A stretch of DNA of 64,000 nucleotides from contig NC_045148.1 of NCBI RefSeq assembly GCF_008831285.2, positions 4,958,001 to 5,022,000 on the forward strand. Reading direction: 5' to 3'. Positions within the stretch are counted from its first letter, which is position 1. The number at the start of each line of letters is the position of its first letter. This DNA is from Nymphaea colorata. Its lineage: Eukaryota; Streptophyta; Magnoliopsida; Nymphaeales; Nymphaeaceae. A model generated the notes under the pieces. It was not told the origin of the DNA. It saw only the letters and a list, made by a program, of their open reading frames with translations, and did no database searches. Made by a program: the position numbers and the translations under genes. Shown here piece after piece: positions 35,784 to 48,738 of this stretch.

Positions 35784-36189
35784 ATGGTTAATGTCTTCAC
35801 ATCTTTCCTCTCTGTCACAAGAAGGAAATGTATGAAGACATTAAGGTTGAGGGACTTCTTATCCTTAAATTTTGTTATGTATTTTTATTTTATCTCTCTT
35901 TTGTTTTTGTTTCTCTTCCTCATAGGGCTAACAAGTTTTTGTTGTTTACAGAGCATTGTCATGGAAACCACCTATATAAAATTAAGTGAAATTTTTTCAC
36001 CAGCAAATGGCCATACTAACTACTCTCTTTCTTTCCTCTTTTTTTTTAGTGCCAGCCTTTCCTTCTTAAATTCTTTCATAAAGTAGAATAAGTGCCAAGA
36101 AAGGGAGATTCATATAATAAAATAAGTGCCAAGGGAGAAAGAAAGAGAAATGAAGAGGGGAGACATGCAAAGGTCCAAGGTCGGGGCAT

Positions 36190-36455
36190 GATCAGTCCTG
36201 CCCGACTAGAGGTGCAGGAGACGGTTAAAAATTTAAAAATATATTTTAATATAAAATAATATATAAATATAAAATAATATATAAATATAATTAATCATAA
36301 TAAAATATTATAATTATATAAAATCAATAAAAAATAATATCAAAAATGTTTTATTGAGTCAAATCGAGTTTAGTGGGACACACCCAAACCGACCCAATAA
36401 ATCAAGATGGGTACCGGGTACGTATCTGATACTCAGCCTGAGGCTCAGTCATGAC
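36190..36455. mobile_element. Degraded MITE of the same general type
   Basis: It has the same design as 35453-35783: a CCTGCCCGACTAG-type left flank, a long A/T-only core (about 36230-36345), and a right arm containing GGGTACCGGGTAC and a Pro/Gly-type GCCTGAGGCTCAG string. The termini are too eroded to pair confidently. Confidence 0.4.
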
Positions 36456-37297
36456 TTTTGTTGTGACTATTAACAATGGTCTATCTATGAGTTCTCTATT
36501 TACCTTACATATGAAATAAAGAAAGAAAGAGAAAGAGAAAAAAAGAAGGGGACAAGAACGGGTATACTTAACTTGAGAATGACACTATGAACACTTTTTA
36601 ATATCACTGAGAAAAAAAGAAAAGAAAAAGAGAGAGAGGGAGAAATTTTTTAAAATGCAATAAAAAATAAAAGAAAATTCCATAAAAGGTTTTATGGAGA
36701 CTTTCGATGATAACTTGCCTTTCCAAATTAAACGAGATTTTGAGGGGAGATGGATTTTAAATAAGTTCGTGATTGCCTATACAGGTCCTTTCAGGTAAAA
36801 GTGACATGATCATCCGTTTATAGATAGATACTTGTATGATATGAGACCAATTTTTCTCGTGGTGGGACACCCAGTTTGAATGCACTCAATTTGTTTCTAC
36901 TCGACCGATTAACCTTGTTAATTGAGCTCATGCCGAGACAAGCTCGGTACTAATTAAACTAACTCCGGCCCCGCGTTTTGCCGGTTCACTTCCCAGCCCT
37001 ACGGACCTTTCGGAGTTTTTTAATTTTGATAAAAACCTACTAAATTTACAATCTCGGAGCACTTATAAAGGAGATCTAGTTTAAAATTCTCATTGTACGG
37101 GATCTAAGATAATAGATCTTGATCCAGATCCAAAACTGTTTTAACATGCGCAGATCCGACCCGTTGTCACCCGTAAGTTGCAGTCTTGCTTTGTTCTTGC
37201 AGGCTCGCAGCTACGTGCCAAATCTTTAGAGGGACAAGTTGGAACAAAAAAGAAAGACAGAAATGAGGTGTCAGTAGTTGCTTTTCTTATTTATTGC

Positions 37298-37308
37298 TAT
37301 AAAAAAAT
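37298..37308 (+). promoter_or_regulatory. Possible TATA box of the GABA transaminase gene
   Basis: CTATAAAAAAA lies 220-230 bases before the start codon and is the best TATA-like element upstream. The exon 1 region from about 37330 on is GC-richer, as expected for a 5' untranslated region. Confidence 0.35.
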
Positions 37309-38844
37309 TTTGAACAAGTACGAAGTTCTTATCCCGTAAGATGAAGGACAACGCTGCGCACTTGGACTTTGCTTCATATTTCTTTAATGCAAAAGATCCG
37401 TATTTGAATAGTCCTCGGGAAGCGCCGGTGCCTACTTGGACTCTTTATCTGCTTTGATCTATACGAAGAGGACGCCACAGTCCGGGAGGGCAGAGAAGAA
37501 CTGAAGAGCTCGTTGGCACTTGGAAAAATGACTCTGAATCGGCTCTTCAGATCCAACTTCAAGGTATTCCTCTGATTCTTCTTCATCTTTTGGTTTTCAT
37601 GTAGGTCTTCGTCCCAGAGTCGCTCCTCGGGAAGGGGTGACGGAGCCGATAATATGATAAAACTAAGGGAAGAAGCTCTTGAAGGTTCTTCTGCTTCTGT
37701 TGCTTAATATGCAGCTTGAGAGTTCTGGTGGGAAGGGTGTCATGCCACCTTCTGGCTTTTTCAGGAGAGGGGTCGAGGCCTTTACGTAGTTGTGGTTATT
37801 GAAGGATGCCTTCGTCGTGTTTATTGTTCTAAATGATGTTTTGGCTAGTTGATCCGTTGATTCTTTTTTTTTTTTTTTGAGTTTCCATTTCTAGTTAATG
37901 GAATAGGTGCCCTCTGCTGCTCGCTTCAGAATTTGCAAGACAAAGTGTTCAAGGCAGCTCCTAGTTTGTGTATTTCATTTTCATGTAGAAAAAGGGAGAG
38001 AAAAATTATGCAGAATGTTCCGGCTTTTGAGCCGAACCTTTAATTTTGAGAACCTCGAGGATGTCATGCTTTAATTTTCCGGACAATGGTTCAACTTCTT
38101 GGAGATTTTTAGTTCTTGGTGCTCCTTTTTTGCTGATGCATGTTTTTGCTTTAGCTGTTGATTTTGGTTGGCTTAATTATTCAATGGATTCTTGAGGAAC
38201 CTATACCGCCAATGAAGTTTGCTGTTGATTGGCGTTTAAGTAAATTCTGTCGACCAGATGATGACTTATTTGAGTTAGGAAATTTGAATGACGACACTCT
38301 GTTCTCTCCAGTGCTTTTTAAGTAAATCCTGTCGACTAAACGATGACTTATTTGAGATTCGAAATTTGAATGACCATTTTCTGTTCTCTTGTGTGCTTTT
38401 CTTTCTTCTCCTTTTACTTTTCTCATTTTTCTCTTCTTCTTCTCTTTTCCAGTCTTCTTTTGATTCGTTTTCATCCTGAAGGCAAGTCTAAAATATTGGA
38501 CATGGAAATCCAAAAGTGAGACAAAACGTTTATACAGAGGCAGAGACATGTCCGGGAAACATGCGAGGAAAGCAGTATTCGAGGGTTGACTAATCTCCCT
38601 CGCCTATGAATTAACAAGGCGTTTATGAAGCACAAAGACAGCAAGTAAAACACTATAATAGAAACTTGTAGTGTGACACAGGAAGGAAAGCAAATACATT
38701 ATTTCTACATTGACATGATTCATATCTTTTGGCAAGAAAGAAATTAAAAGAACCATTAGTCCTATGATAAGGATATCAAACCATTAGTCCTATGATAAGG
38801 CTATCAACCAACTGGTAACTAACACAGGCATAATTATTTTTTCT

Positions 38845-39060
38845 TTACTTTATATCCTTTGAGAGATTATCCGATGTCTGAAAGAATGTAGGCGATCCAT
38901 GTTCAGCAGCTGCTGAAGCAAGCACTCTGTACTCAGCTTTGGTGCTTGACTGAGACACGGTGCATATCCTTGCACTCCAAGGCATGCTCGTTCTTTTCCA
39001 TGGCAATATGTCATCACTGCACAACTGTGAATCCTGTCTTCTGTCAAGCTGGACTGTCAC
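38845..39060 (-). mobile_element. Ty1/copia RNase H fragment in GABA transaminase intron 1
   Basis: Minus-strand translation includes VSQSSTKAEYRVLASAAAE, equivalent to the copia RNase H motif SRSSTEAEYRALA. Only about 70 codons survive and the flanks show no other pol domain or LTR, so it is a short relic. Confidence 0.7.
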
Positions 39061-42000
39061 TAAATGTTGGTAAAGTTTGCCGTAAGACAGCAAACTATTT
39101 CCACCACTGTTTCTGGTCTTAACTAAATTTGGCCTTCAACAGACTGCATGCTAAGTTTGCCTAGGGTCGATAAAAATGTCAACCAAACGATAATTACGTC
39201 CATGTGAGTATTTACCTGCATGCATCAGAATAATGTTCACTCCTCTTATATGTTTTATGCATTATTCTGTAATTTTTTCATTTCTGTGATCTCGTAATTT
39301 GCCATTTTCTGTTGTAATTCTATATATGGGACATTCACCCAGGCAACACACATGGGAATCAGCCTTTTTTCTCCAAGTCTCTGAATCTCTTCAACCTAGG
39401 CCTGCTATGTAATATCAGTCTTCTTGAAAGAAAAATGCATTTTTTAAACTTGTGATGTTTAATAACATTCTTAAATGTGACCTTCCTATATCTGATTGCT
39501 AAGTTCTTTGCTGAAATTTCTGGAATAAGTTTGTTGTCTCTTGTAAGTTGTAACTTCTTTCACATTGTCTCCCATTTCCTTTTCCAGGTTAATTCTCTTG
39601 TCAAATATGTTTCTGCTACTGCAAACTGTCAACAGCATGTCCTTCAATGTCCATCAAATTCAAGATGGAGCAGTTCAGAAGCATCTTTGGACACTGACAT
39701 GAAAAAGTCGACTGATGCAAATAGTGAGAAAGGGTATAAATTGTTGTACATATGCTCTATTGACATTTGCTCTGTGATGATTTCTTATGGTTTGACTACA
39801 CTCTGCAGGTTTAAAGGTCATGACATGCTGGCACCATTCACTGCCGGGTGGCAGAGCACTGATATAAATCCAATAGTTATTGACAAATCTGAGGTATTAT
39901 GCAAAAAAGAAGACTGATAGAGGCTGTTCTTTGTTCTGGACATTGTTTTTCTCGAAATCTTATTGGTGAATTGATATCTTCAGTTTAATATATTAATAGA
40001 ATTTGCTATGATACTTGACTTGTATCAACAATATTTGGCTTCATCTGACTTCATTGTTCTTTTTCAGAAGTAAACCTTCTGCTAGTCTTCTTCATCAATT
40101 TGTAACTTATTATTTGCTGATTAAAGAGCGCCTTCTGTTGATAAAAATTTGAATAAGGTTTTCATGTGTTCTTTCTCATATTAATCTCGTCAGCAGTTGG
40201 AAAAGCGTTTTTCATATTGAACTCATCAGCATATGGAAAAGATATGGTCGATCTCTTGGCACTGGCACTTAATGACTTTCATTTGTTAAATGCAAGAATC
40301 CAATGTTCTCCATTTCAATTTGCAGCCAAACTTGATCCTTTTCTTTTTTAATCTCCATAAGAAAAAAAAAAAAAATTATCTCGATTTCTCGTCCTTTGAT
40401 CTTTTCATTGTAATGCTTTTTTTCCTAGCTTCCCTCTAGACTTTCTCCAATGTGACTGATGAAATTTATGGTGACAAAACTTCATATCAAATGATCAATG
40501 CCAGTGCATATGAATATCTGCTACATCTTTTTTTAGAACTCTTGTGATCAGTCCATGTGATACTTAGCAAAAATTCTTTTCCTTTTCTGATCATATTTAC
40601 TTTATTTTTTTTAAACTTAGTAAAAACTGCTTTAGGCAATTAATTAGATATAATACCTGGATTTAGCAAAAGCCTGACAAAATTCATGCATGACATTGTG
40701 ATCCTATCAAAGTTTACATGAATTTTAAATGTAATATACTTTCAAAAAAATACTATAGTTCACAGTATTATATGCCTGTATCTTAGAATGTGTGTAAACG
40801 ATCTGGCAAGTTAGCCTAAACAAAAGATAGATTTCTGATTCACACTTGATTATAAGACTGGCCTTTGACTAGGATATGTATTGTGCCTAGGTGGACTAAG
40901 CCTTCATTTTCCAGCCATGCGGTACTAATTTGATGAGAGCAGACTGTATACAATTCTTTATTGACAACTTGTTCCAGAAAATCTAGCACCTTGATGGGCC
41001 TTTCACACCTTGCTATTGTCTAGGCTTTTCCTTGCCTCCTATGCTTTGTGAAAACATGCTTCAATCCTTGTATTTTGTAGTCACTTAAAAGGTTGGTGAG
41101 ATGCTCTCACGAAGTGCACTTCATCATGTATGAAACTCTGTGAAGGTGCTATTTCAGAACATCCCCACAGGCCTTGCAAAAGGTATGCACATGAACACAT
41201 TTAAATGAAAGAAAGGAGCAAGTTGACCTTCCTATAGAAAATTTCCATCCTCTGGTGTTGACAATTGCTTTCTTTAAATGTTGCTTACAAGTTTGAAAGC
41301 ATTACCCTAAGACCATTCTTCTCTAATCCTCTGACATCTTACTGATACACAATAGTCTAGTTTTTTTCATTTTATATTTCTTATTCCAAGTTTGGTGCAG
41401 CGTTTCTTTTTTTACTTGAAATGTCAGTTTGCATTCTCTTTAATTTTAAAGGATGAGAAACTTATCAAGATCATGATTTTATTTAGAATGTTTCATTTTA
41501 ATGCTGCAGGGATCTTATGTTTACGATGTGAATGGGAAAAAATATCTTGACACTCTTGCAGGATTGTGGTGCACAGCCTTAGGTAGGTTCACACTGCATG
41601 TGCTACTGTAGTGTGAAAATTGTTTGAACTATTGTTTTTCTGATATGTCTGAAGTTAGGTGATCATTGTGCTATGAAATGAATAATTAATCAGTTCTATA
41701 GTTACATTATGATCCTTTCACAGAATCAATTTTATGCAGTTCCCACCTTTCTCTCATTTTTATCAGATACTTTTAGTTGGAAATATAATCTTTATTTCTA
41801 CTTCTATATGCTTGCAGGTGGAAATGAACCTCGACTTGTGGAAGCTGCAACTGCACAGCTAAATCGTTTACCATTTTACCACAACTTTTGGAACCGAACA
41901 ACAAAGCCTTCTTTGGTATTAAATCATTGCTTGATCTTATTAAAATAAAATTACAAAATATATGTTTTAAGTCTTTAAGATACAAATCCAATAAATTGAA

Positions 42001-42759
42001 CTTTTTTTCCAATAAATCCAACAAATCCAATAAATATGATCTAACGTTGTAATATCATAATTTCATACATCTCTCTCTCTCTGCTGACACATCCAAACAC
42101 ATATGTCTAACTTGTGTTCTTTGTGTCCCTTTTTGCAGCTTTCTTCTCACATGTGATGCCTGTGTGAACCTTATTTTAAACAACTACTTGTTCCATGCGT
42201 ATCTTCATCAGTCCGCTCTGTTAATATGCTATAGTTCCATCATGTTGCCCATATTTGTTGTAGCTTTTCTAGCTAGAATTATTCCAGATGAATTTATGTC
42301 CGATAGCAAAGTTGAAAAGAGTTTTCCGTCTGTTATGCTTCTTGTTGACAAGCTGAAGTCTTTGTAGTTTGTACATGATTAGTGAAATTGCACTAGGCTG
42401 ATTGATATGATCCTTATGACTGGAATTTTTAATTGGACATCCAATATTTTTTCCCTAACAAAGAAAGGGAAATTGTGTAACCTTTGCTGATCTCTCTTTG
42501 GTTACTATAAGGTAATGCCTATAATTCTAAGGACTAGGAAATTGATAGAAACCTATTTCACGTGAACACTCCTAATGTTGGGGCCACACCCATCATGACA
42601 CTTAACAATATGCTTGCAATCTTGCAGATGGCCAAGGTGGTCCCTAGACAAGTTAGTGCAAATCAAAATATGTTTTTCTATATTAGAGTGATGGCATTGG
42701 CATTTATTCAGTAATTGGCATTGTCTGACCATGAGCATACTGTGCGGCAGTCAGTTAGC

Positions 42760-42761
<2 letters not shown>

Positions 42762-42802
<41 letters not shown>
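42762..42802. repeat. (TA)n microsatellite in intron 5
   Basis: About 20 TA repeats within the GABA transaminase intron between exons 5 and 6. Confidence 0.9.
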
Positions 42803-42803
<1 letters not shown>

Positions 42804-44558
42804 TCCGTTTATCACACACCTGATTATTTTTTATCGCAACCTTGTAAAACTATTCTGTGCTGATTGCAAACATTTATTATCAAAATATAGAGATGTTGGT
42901 TAGGAAGGTTTTTCCTTGGTTGATTCTCTGCTGGAGGCAACTGATCTTCGGCCTGAGAAAATCCAGTTTCATGCAAGCTAAAGCCATATAGTTGCACAAA
43001 AATCTAGTTCTAACTATTGAGGAACAGTATTTAATGTCTGGCTTGCTGAATAAAAAACGAATGTTTTTACATCAATTAGCAATGTGGCAGCTGTTCCGAT
43101 GGTTCTTAATCTACTTTGCAATGAGGAAAGTGCATATACATTATACACATTGGCTACTGTTAAAAAAAAAAAGAAATGAAGGTCAAATTTGTCTATGAGG
43201 CCTATGTATGATTACATCTTCAGTTTGTGGATATTTTCACTGAAGTTATTAGAACCTGAGGATACTTTGCTTCCTTTTCAACTTGAGGGGCAGTGAAGAA
43301 AGACTGTTAATATGCCATTACTTTTTCTTTCTTCCATAGGTAGCTTTGTCTTCTCACTTGTTATAGTGGATCTTGAGAATCTTTTCAGCAGTAAATACAC
43401 TTCCATTAAGAGGTTAAAAGGTTCCTTATTATCAATTATGAACCACAGGGAATATATTTCTTTATTCTTCTTGTACTTTTCCTCCACTAGCCTGCATACG
43501 TTCTTTTTCTTTCAAGTCTAGATAAGTACTATGAAAATTGATATCTCCCAATTGTTCAAGCGGCAACTTCAATGAGGACAGGAATCTTACATAAGAAATA
43601 AGTATTTTCATACTGGCATAGATTTTTGCGTTCATCTCTACTTGGGTGTTCTGTGTCTGTATGAAGGTAATTATAATTATATTGTAAATGAAACTTACTC
43701 ATTTCTTTTCAGGATCTTGCAAGTGCTCTTCTTGAAACCTTTACTGCAACAAAGATGGGTAAAGTTTTCTTCACGAATAGTGGTTCAGAAGCAAATGATT
43801 CTCAGGTTTGTTAGCAACAATTTTATGTGCAATCAACATCAGCAATGATGATGTACCTTTAGCTTACCTTGTACCTAGGCCCTGGAATATTATCATATTC
43901 TTTATTGCTTTGTCATGGGTGATGTTATTATAGTTCCTTGCTAGTCTACATACAGGATTTTTTTTTTGGTCATACTTGATATTTATTATAGTATATTGTT
44001 ATCACTGCTTGTAAAATTTCTTCTCATGTGTCAACCTTGAGGTGGTCACATATCACACCTTCTGTTATCCAAATCCCTTTTTTTTTTGCTTTAGTCTTCA
44101 ATTCAAGATAATTTCCCGCTGTCCTAATTGTAACCCTATTCACCATTCCAGTAATGGCATTGCCAAGATTGTGTTTGACTTTGAACCACAACATTTTGAT
44201 GGGATATGCTGTATTGATGATCTAATCATGAAGGTGCAAGCACTCCTTGAATTGAAAATCCCCATCTCCAAATAGTTTTCGTCTAGATGGTGCTAGTACT
44301 TCTTTATTAATGAACCCGAGATATGTGCACTGATAAATACATTATGTCTCTGGGCATTGACAATGCTCCAGTTTTGAATTTTTTAACTATAAATTAGCAG
44401 CTTTCACCAATTAAAGCAACCAAAACAAACTTTGACAACTTTAATGTGCATTTTTCCTATTGTAAGATGCATGCATTTTTGTTGGTTGAACATGCTTTGA
44501 AAAGTCAAACCATAATGCTTTAATTAGAAACGAATGCCTTTTCTTTTTGTTGGGATGC

Positions 44559-44938
44559 TTTCGAAAGCACACCTAAATATTTGACCATAAAAGGTCACAT
44601 CTAACTTTCTGGTACTGTTAAAGACACACCTAAATTTTTGTATGGCCCATTATAAAGCTCCATAAGTACCTTTCGTTCAAGTTAACTGTTAAATTTGTGA
44701 AATGATGCCGTTTTAACCTATTAGAAAGGACATAAAGGTACCTAACATTAAATTTATTTTTAGTAACTTTCTAAGGGTGATAAAAGATCATTCACCTAAG
44801 CTAGTGATAACCTAGGTTTGATTTCTGGAATGTTATTTTTGATTGACCATGAAAAAGTTAAATATGCTGTTAAAAATATCAAATGTTTTGGGTGTAATTT
44901 TATTGTTATTGTCAAAGTTTAGGTGTGAGTTTGAAAAC
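44559..44938. mobile_element. MITE-like inverted-repeat element in GABA transaminase intron 6
   Basis: The left end GCACACCTAAATATTTGACC (44567-44586) corresponds to the reverse complement of the right end, TCACACCTAAACTTTGAC (about 44911-44928), and the homology extends on both sides. A CACACCTAAATTTTTG string also lies internally near 44624. It is non-coding. The target duplication is not resolved. Confidence 0.6.
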
Positions 44939-47900
44939 TTTTTCCTTTCTTTCTTCAATTTCATGCTTTTACAATAACAATGATGTTGCCAAATCCCTTT
45001 TTATTACATCCCGCTCGAAGTTACTGTGGGTGTTTGATTAATAGTTAGTGTGGTTGTAGCCATGTCGAGCAGTAGTAACTATATGAATCTACCAAGAACT
45101 GTTTTGGATCCTACCATTGTGTTTATTGTTCATGTCAATCCACTGTTGCTGTTTTTTGTTGAGTTGTGATATCATGTAATTTGTACATGTTTATGTCTAT
45201 GGGATTGGATTATCTTAGTAGTCAAAGATGAATTGTCATGGGTCAGATGAGGTCAACATTATGCGAATCCAAGTAGAAAGTTTGGTGGATTCACGTTGTC
45301 ATGACTTGTGCACAGATCTCATAATAAATACATTGGATGCTTAAGCTTGCATCTTGTGTCCTTTGTATGATTGGCCTGTGGCTAAAAATTTTAGTAGCAT
45401 AATCAATTGTTTGAGTCTTCAAGATTGTGCTCTTATTACTGGCATAAAACGTGGTGGCTTGGCACTAGCCAGAAATTGCCTAGAGGCTACAGCATCTCTA
45501 GGGATATTTACAGAAAATTTTCTTACTTATGGCAATAGAGATAGACATTCCCTCTTCTTTTGGAGATCCGGGAGTTCCTGTGAGCTCTTGGAGGGATAAT
45601 TTTCATTTTCTTTCAATCCTCCTTAATTATTAAGGAGAGAAAACTCAATTTAACAACTGTATATTGTTAAGCCTTAGTATGTTAAGAGGGATGAAAAGAG
45701 GATATTTCTCTTGACTACAAGGATAACCAAAAACTAGATCATTCTTCCAAGAGAATTTGAGAACATTCAGGGATAGTTTACTCAAGGGAGTTGAATTAGT
45801 TTACATAGATTACGCTTGGAAGATGTCTAGGACTTATATTAACTTACAATTTTGTTGCATAGCGTAATCAAATAGTTTGTTTTCTACTCATTTTTAACAT
45901 ACTCTACTTCATTTATACTCCTAATGTTATGTTAAAAAATTTTCAGGTCCTTGACTTAAAATAATTTTGTTTCAAGTTAATTCCTCTTGAACCATCCTAC
46001 TTTGATTTACTTCCAGGTGAAGCTGGTGTGGTATTACAACAATGCATTAGGAAGGTCACAGAAGAAGAAGTTCATTGCAAGACAAAAAGCGTACCTTCTC
46101 TGCCACTATGTATTTCATCGCTATATCTATGTAAAATTATCACTAAACAATTCATTTTTCTTTTAATACTTGTTATTCTGACAGATATCATGGATCAACA
46201 TTAATATCGGCAAGCCTTTCAGGGTAATTTCTCAATTTGGTTTTAGCTTGAAACTTCTAGCTTTCCTTTCCACTGAAGTGTAGTGGTGTTCTCAAGCATG
46301 CAGCCCTACTTGATGCTTTCTGCTTTGTTAGTGTTGTATAGTGGTGTTCATTCTCTCCATTATTAGCTCTTCTTTTCTGTTTGTTTAGTTTGTTTTGGCT
46401 CTAAACCGATGAAACTGTGTGTTCTCCTACAGTCTCACACCATTGCATACAGAATTTGATCTGCCTGCACCATTTGTCTTGCACACTGACTGTCCTCACT
46501 ACTGGCGCTACCATTTACCAGGTTACCTGTGTTAATTTTAAATTGCTCTTTCTTTTATTTTTCATTATTTTTCGATTTTGTATTTGTCCAAAGCATGTAT
46601 AAATGCTGGGTTATTTGTTGACGTTTGCAGGTGAATCTGAGGAGGAGTTCTCCACCAGATTAGCAAATAACTTGGAGAATCTTATCTTGAAGGAGGGACC
46701 AGAAACAGTAATTGCTTTTTGTTCTTTTCTCTCCTGCTAGCTGAAATTGCTGGCGAACAAACTCAAATTGATCATTTGTTAATTTGCTTCATTGTTATCC
46801 AGATTGCAGCATTTATTGCGGAGCCAGTGATGGGTGCTGGAGGTGTCATTCCTCCCCTGCTACATACTTCGAGAAGGTATGCTGTGATTTTACTTCTCCA
46901 AGGATTACCCGGAGAAAGACTAAATGGTTTATTTGAGTTTAGTTATATGTACATGAATAATCTTGTCCTAATGGACCCGTTGAACCAATTGAAAAAGAAA
47001 AGAAAAAAAAAGAACATCCGTGGAAATCTTTCTGACTTCAATTTGGTTTACGGAAGTGATGGTATTTGTCTGAGCGGTTCTTAGTTACCTGGTTCCAGCT
47101 ATGTAATTTTATTGGATGTCTTTGTAAATATTATCTGTCTACTTGAGTAATCACTAGAATTATAAATGTATGGGGGTGATCTGTAGTAGGGTATAAATTG
47201 TTTCTGTTGCATGTACAGAAGAAACAAATGATTAAATGTATGATGCATATAGGTATATATGTAGCTTTGTTCTTTCTCTCTGAGGTATAGTGTCAGTCTG
47301 TACTTATCAGACAGTATGTTGCATTACCAATTTGTGCAAAGCAAGTTCTGCTTAAAATGTAGTCAAATAGCCACTATGACATTGGGGTGAGAGGAAAATT
47401 TGCCAAATAGGAGAAAGGAAAGATAATACTAATGAGAAACAGATTCATGTTCTTGTTATGTAGCCATTACTCTATTCACAATTTTGTTCATGCTAACCAT
47501 TGTTTCTTCTTCAGTAATCCTAGAGTATAAGGAAAGAGACAACACCGAAACTCTTATTTGTTCAATGGTAGGCTTCAGAGTTTAAGCTCACAAGGAAAAT
47601 AAAGAATCTTGTTTCATCCATTTGAGTTCTTCTTTCAACACAATTGCATGTTCATTCTCTCCATTTTAGCTCAAGTTGATCAATTCGATTCTAACCTGAG
47701 GATAACTATAAATATCTTTAATCCTTTGTCGTCTTCTTTGGTATTCCTAAACTTGATTAGCATTAACAGTGATGAACCATATGTCGTTAAGTAGGCATGT
47801 CCTTTAAGTATTCTCAAGCTTCACAGCTTTTCTATAATAGATAAGCTTAAAAGCTAGTTTGGAGTCGATAACTAAGCATTCATCTTTTCCCATTTATCAA

Positions 47901-48350
47901 GCATTCTATGAGATTCATCTAAAGCTTTTCCTTTCTTTTCTCCATCTAAAGCTTTTTCTACTCCATTGTCTATCTTGATGAATTTGAGTATAGATTTAGG
48001 AACTGTTCCTCATGTAGCCACACGTCCCTTGCTTTTTAATGTAGGTCTCCAGCCACCCTGCTCATATAGTGTTGTTGCTATAATCAAGAAAATGAAGCTT
48101 CCATACCCAGTCTTTAAGATGAATTGTCTTCAAGAAAGTCTTTGACAGGAAGGATGTATAACAGTGCAGCCTCAACCAGTAACCAAGTCCAAGAAATAAA
48201 TTCTTGACCACAACAAATATGCAGTCCTTCACAGCAGTACAATGGAGGCTCTTCACCTATGTTGCAAGGACACAGACATAGGTGTCAGTGTCAGACATGG
48301 GCACAAGTATCAAACACAATGAACCCTAAAACTTAGACACTTGGACATGA

Positions 48351-48351
<1 letters not shown>

Positions 48352-48387
<36 letters not shown>

Positions 48388-48657
48388 ATAGAGAGAGAGA
48401 GAGAGACAGAGAATGAAACTGGTAGGTGCTAGATACTTAAGATGCCAGATAGATAAAAAAAAAAAATCTGAGCCCTTGATCTTTCCCAGTTGGTAGCTGA
48501 CAGAAAAAAAAACGAGGAAAAGTTACGAACCAATACTAGATGAGAAAATGCCATATCACTTTTTTCTCCTTGTTTTTTTTTCAACCGTCGATCTGGAAAA
48601 GTTTAAGGGTTGAGATTGTTCCTTATTTATTTAACACGTAGGTGTCTAGCACCTACC

Positions 48658-48713
<56 letters not shown>

Positions 48714-48738
48714 ATATATATATATACATATATATATA
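48352..48738. mobile_element. Foldback (inverted-repeat) element in GABA transaminase intron 11
   Basis: The left arm runs (AT)n, (AG)n, GAATGAAACT, GGTAGGTGCTAGATAC (48421-48436). The right arm is its mirror: GTGTCTAGCACCTACC (48642-48657), (TC)n, (TA)n to 48738. The 16-base core matches at 15 positions. Pairing continues inward (AATCTGAGCCCTTGATCTTT against the complement of the AAGGGTTGAGATT region). The transcript of this intron could form a long hairpin. GGTGTCAGTGTCAGACATG (about 48279) and GGTGTCAGCTCAGACATG (about 48838) flank it as direct near-repeats, perhaps parts of an older host insertion. Confidence 0.75.

Noticed and set aside
45354-45599. 81-codon open frame in GABA transaminase intron 6
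   Set aside because: Lies wholly within an intron, no recognised domain and no splice evidence.
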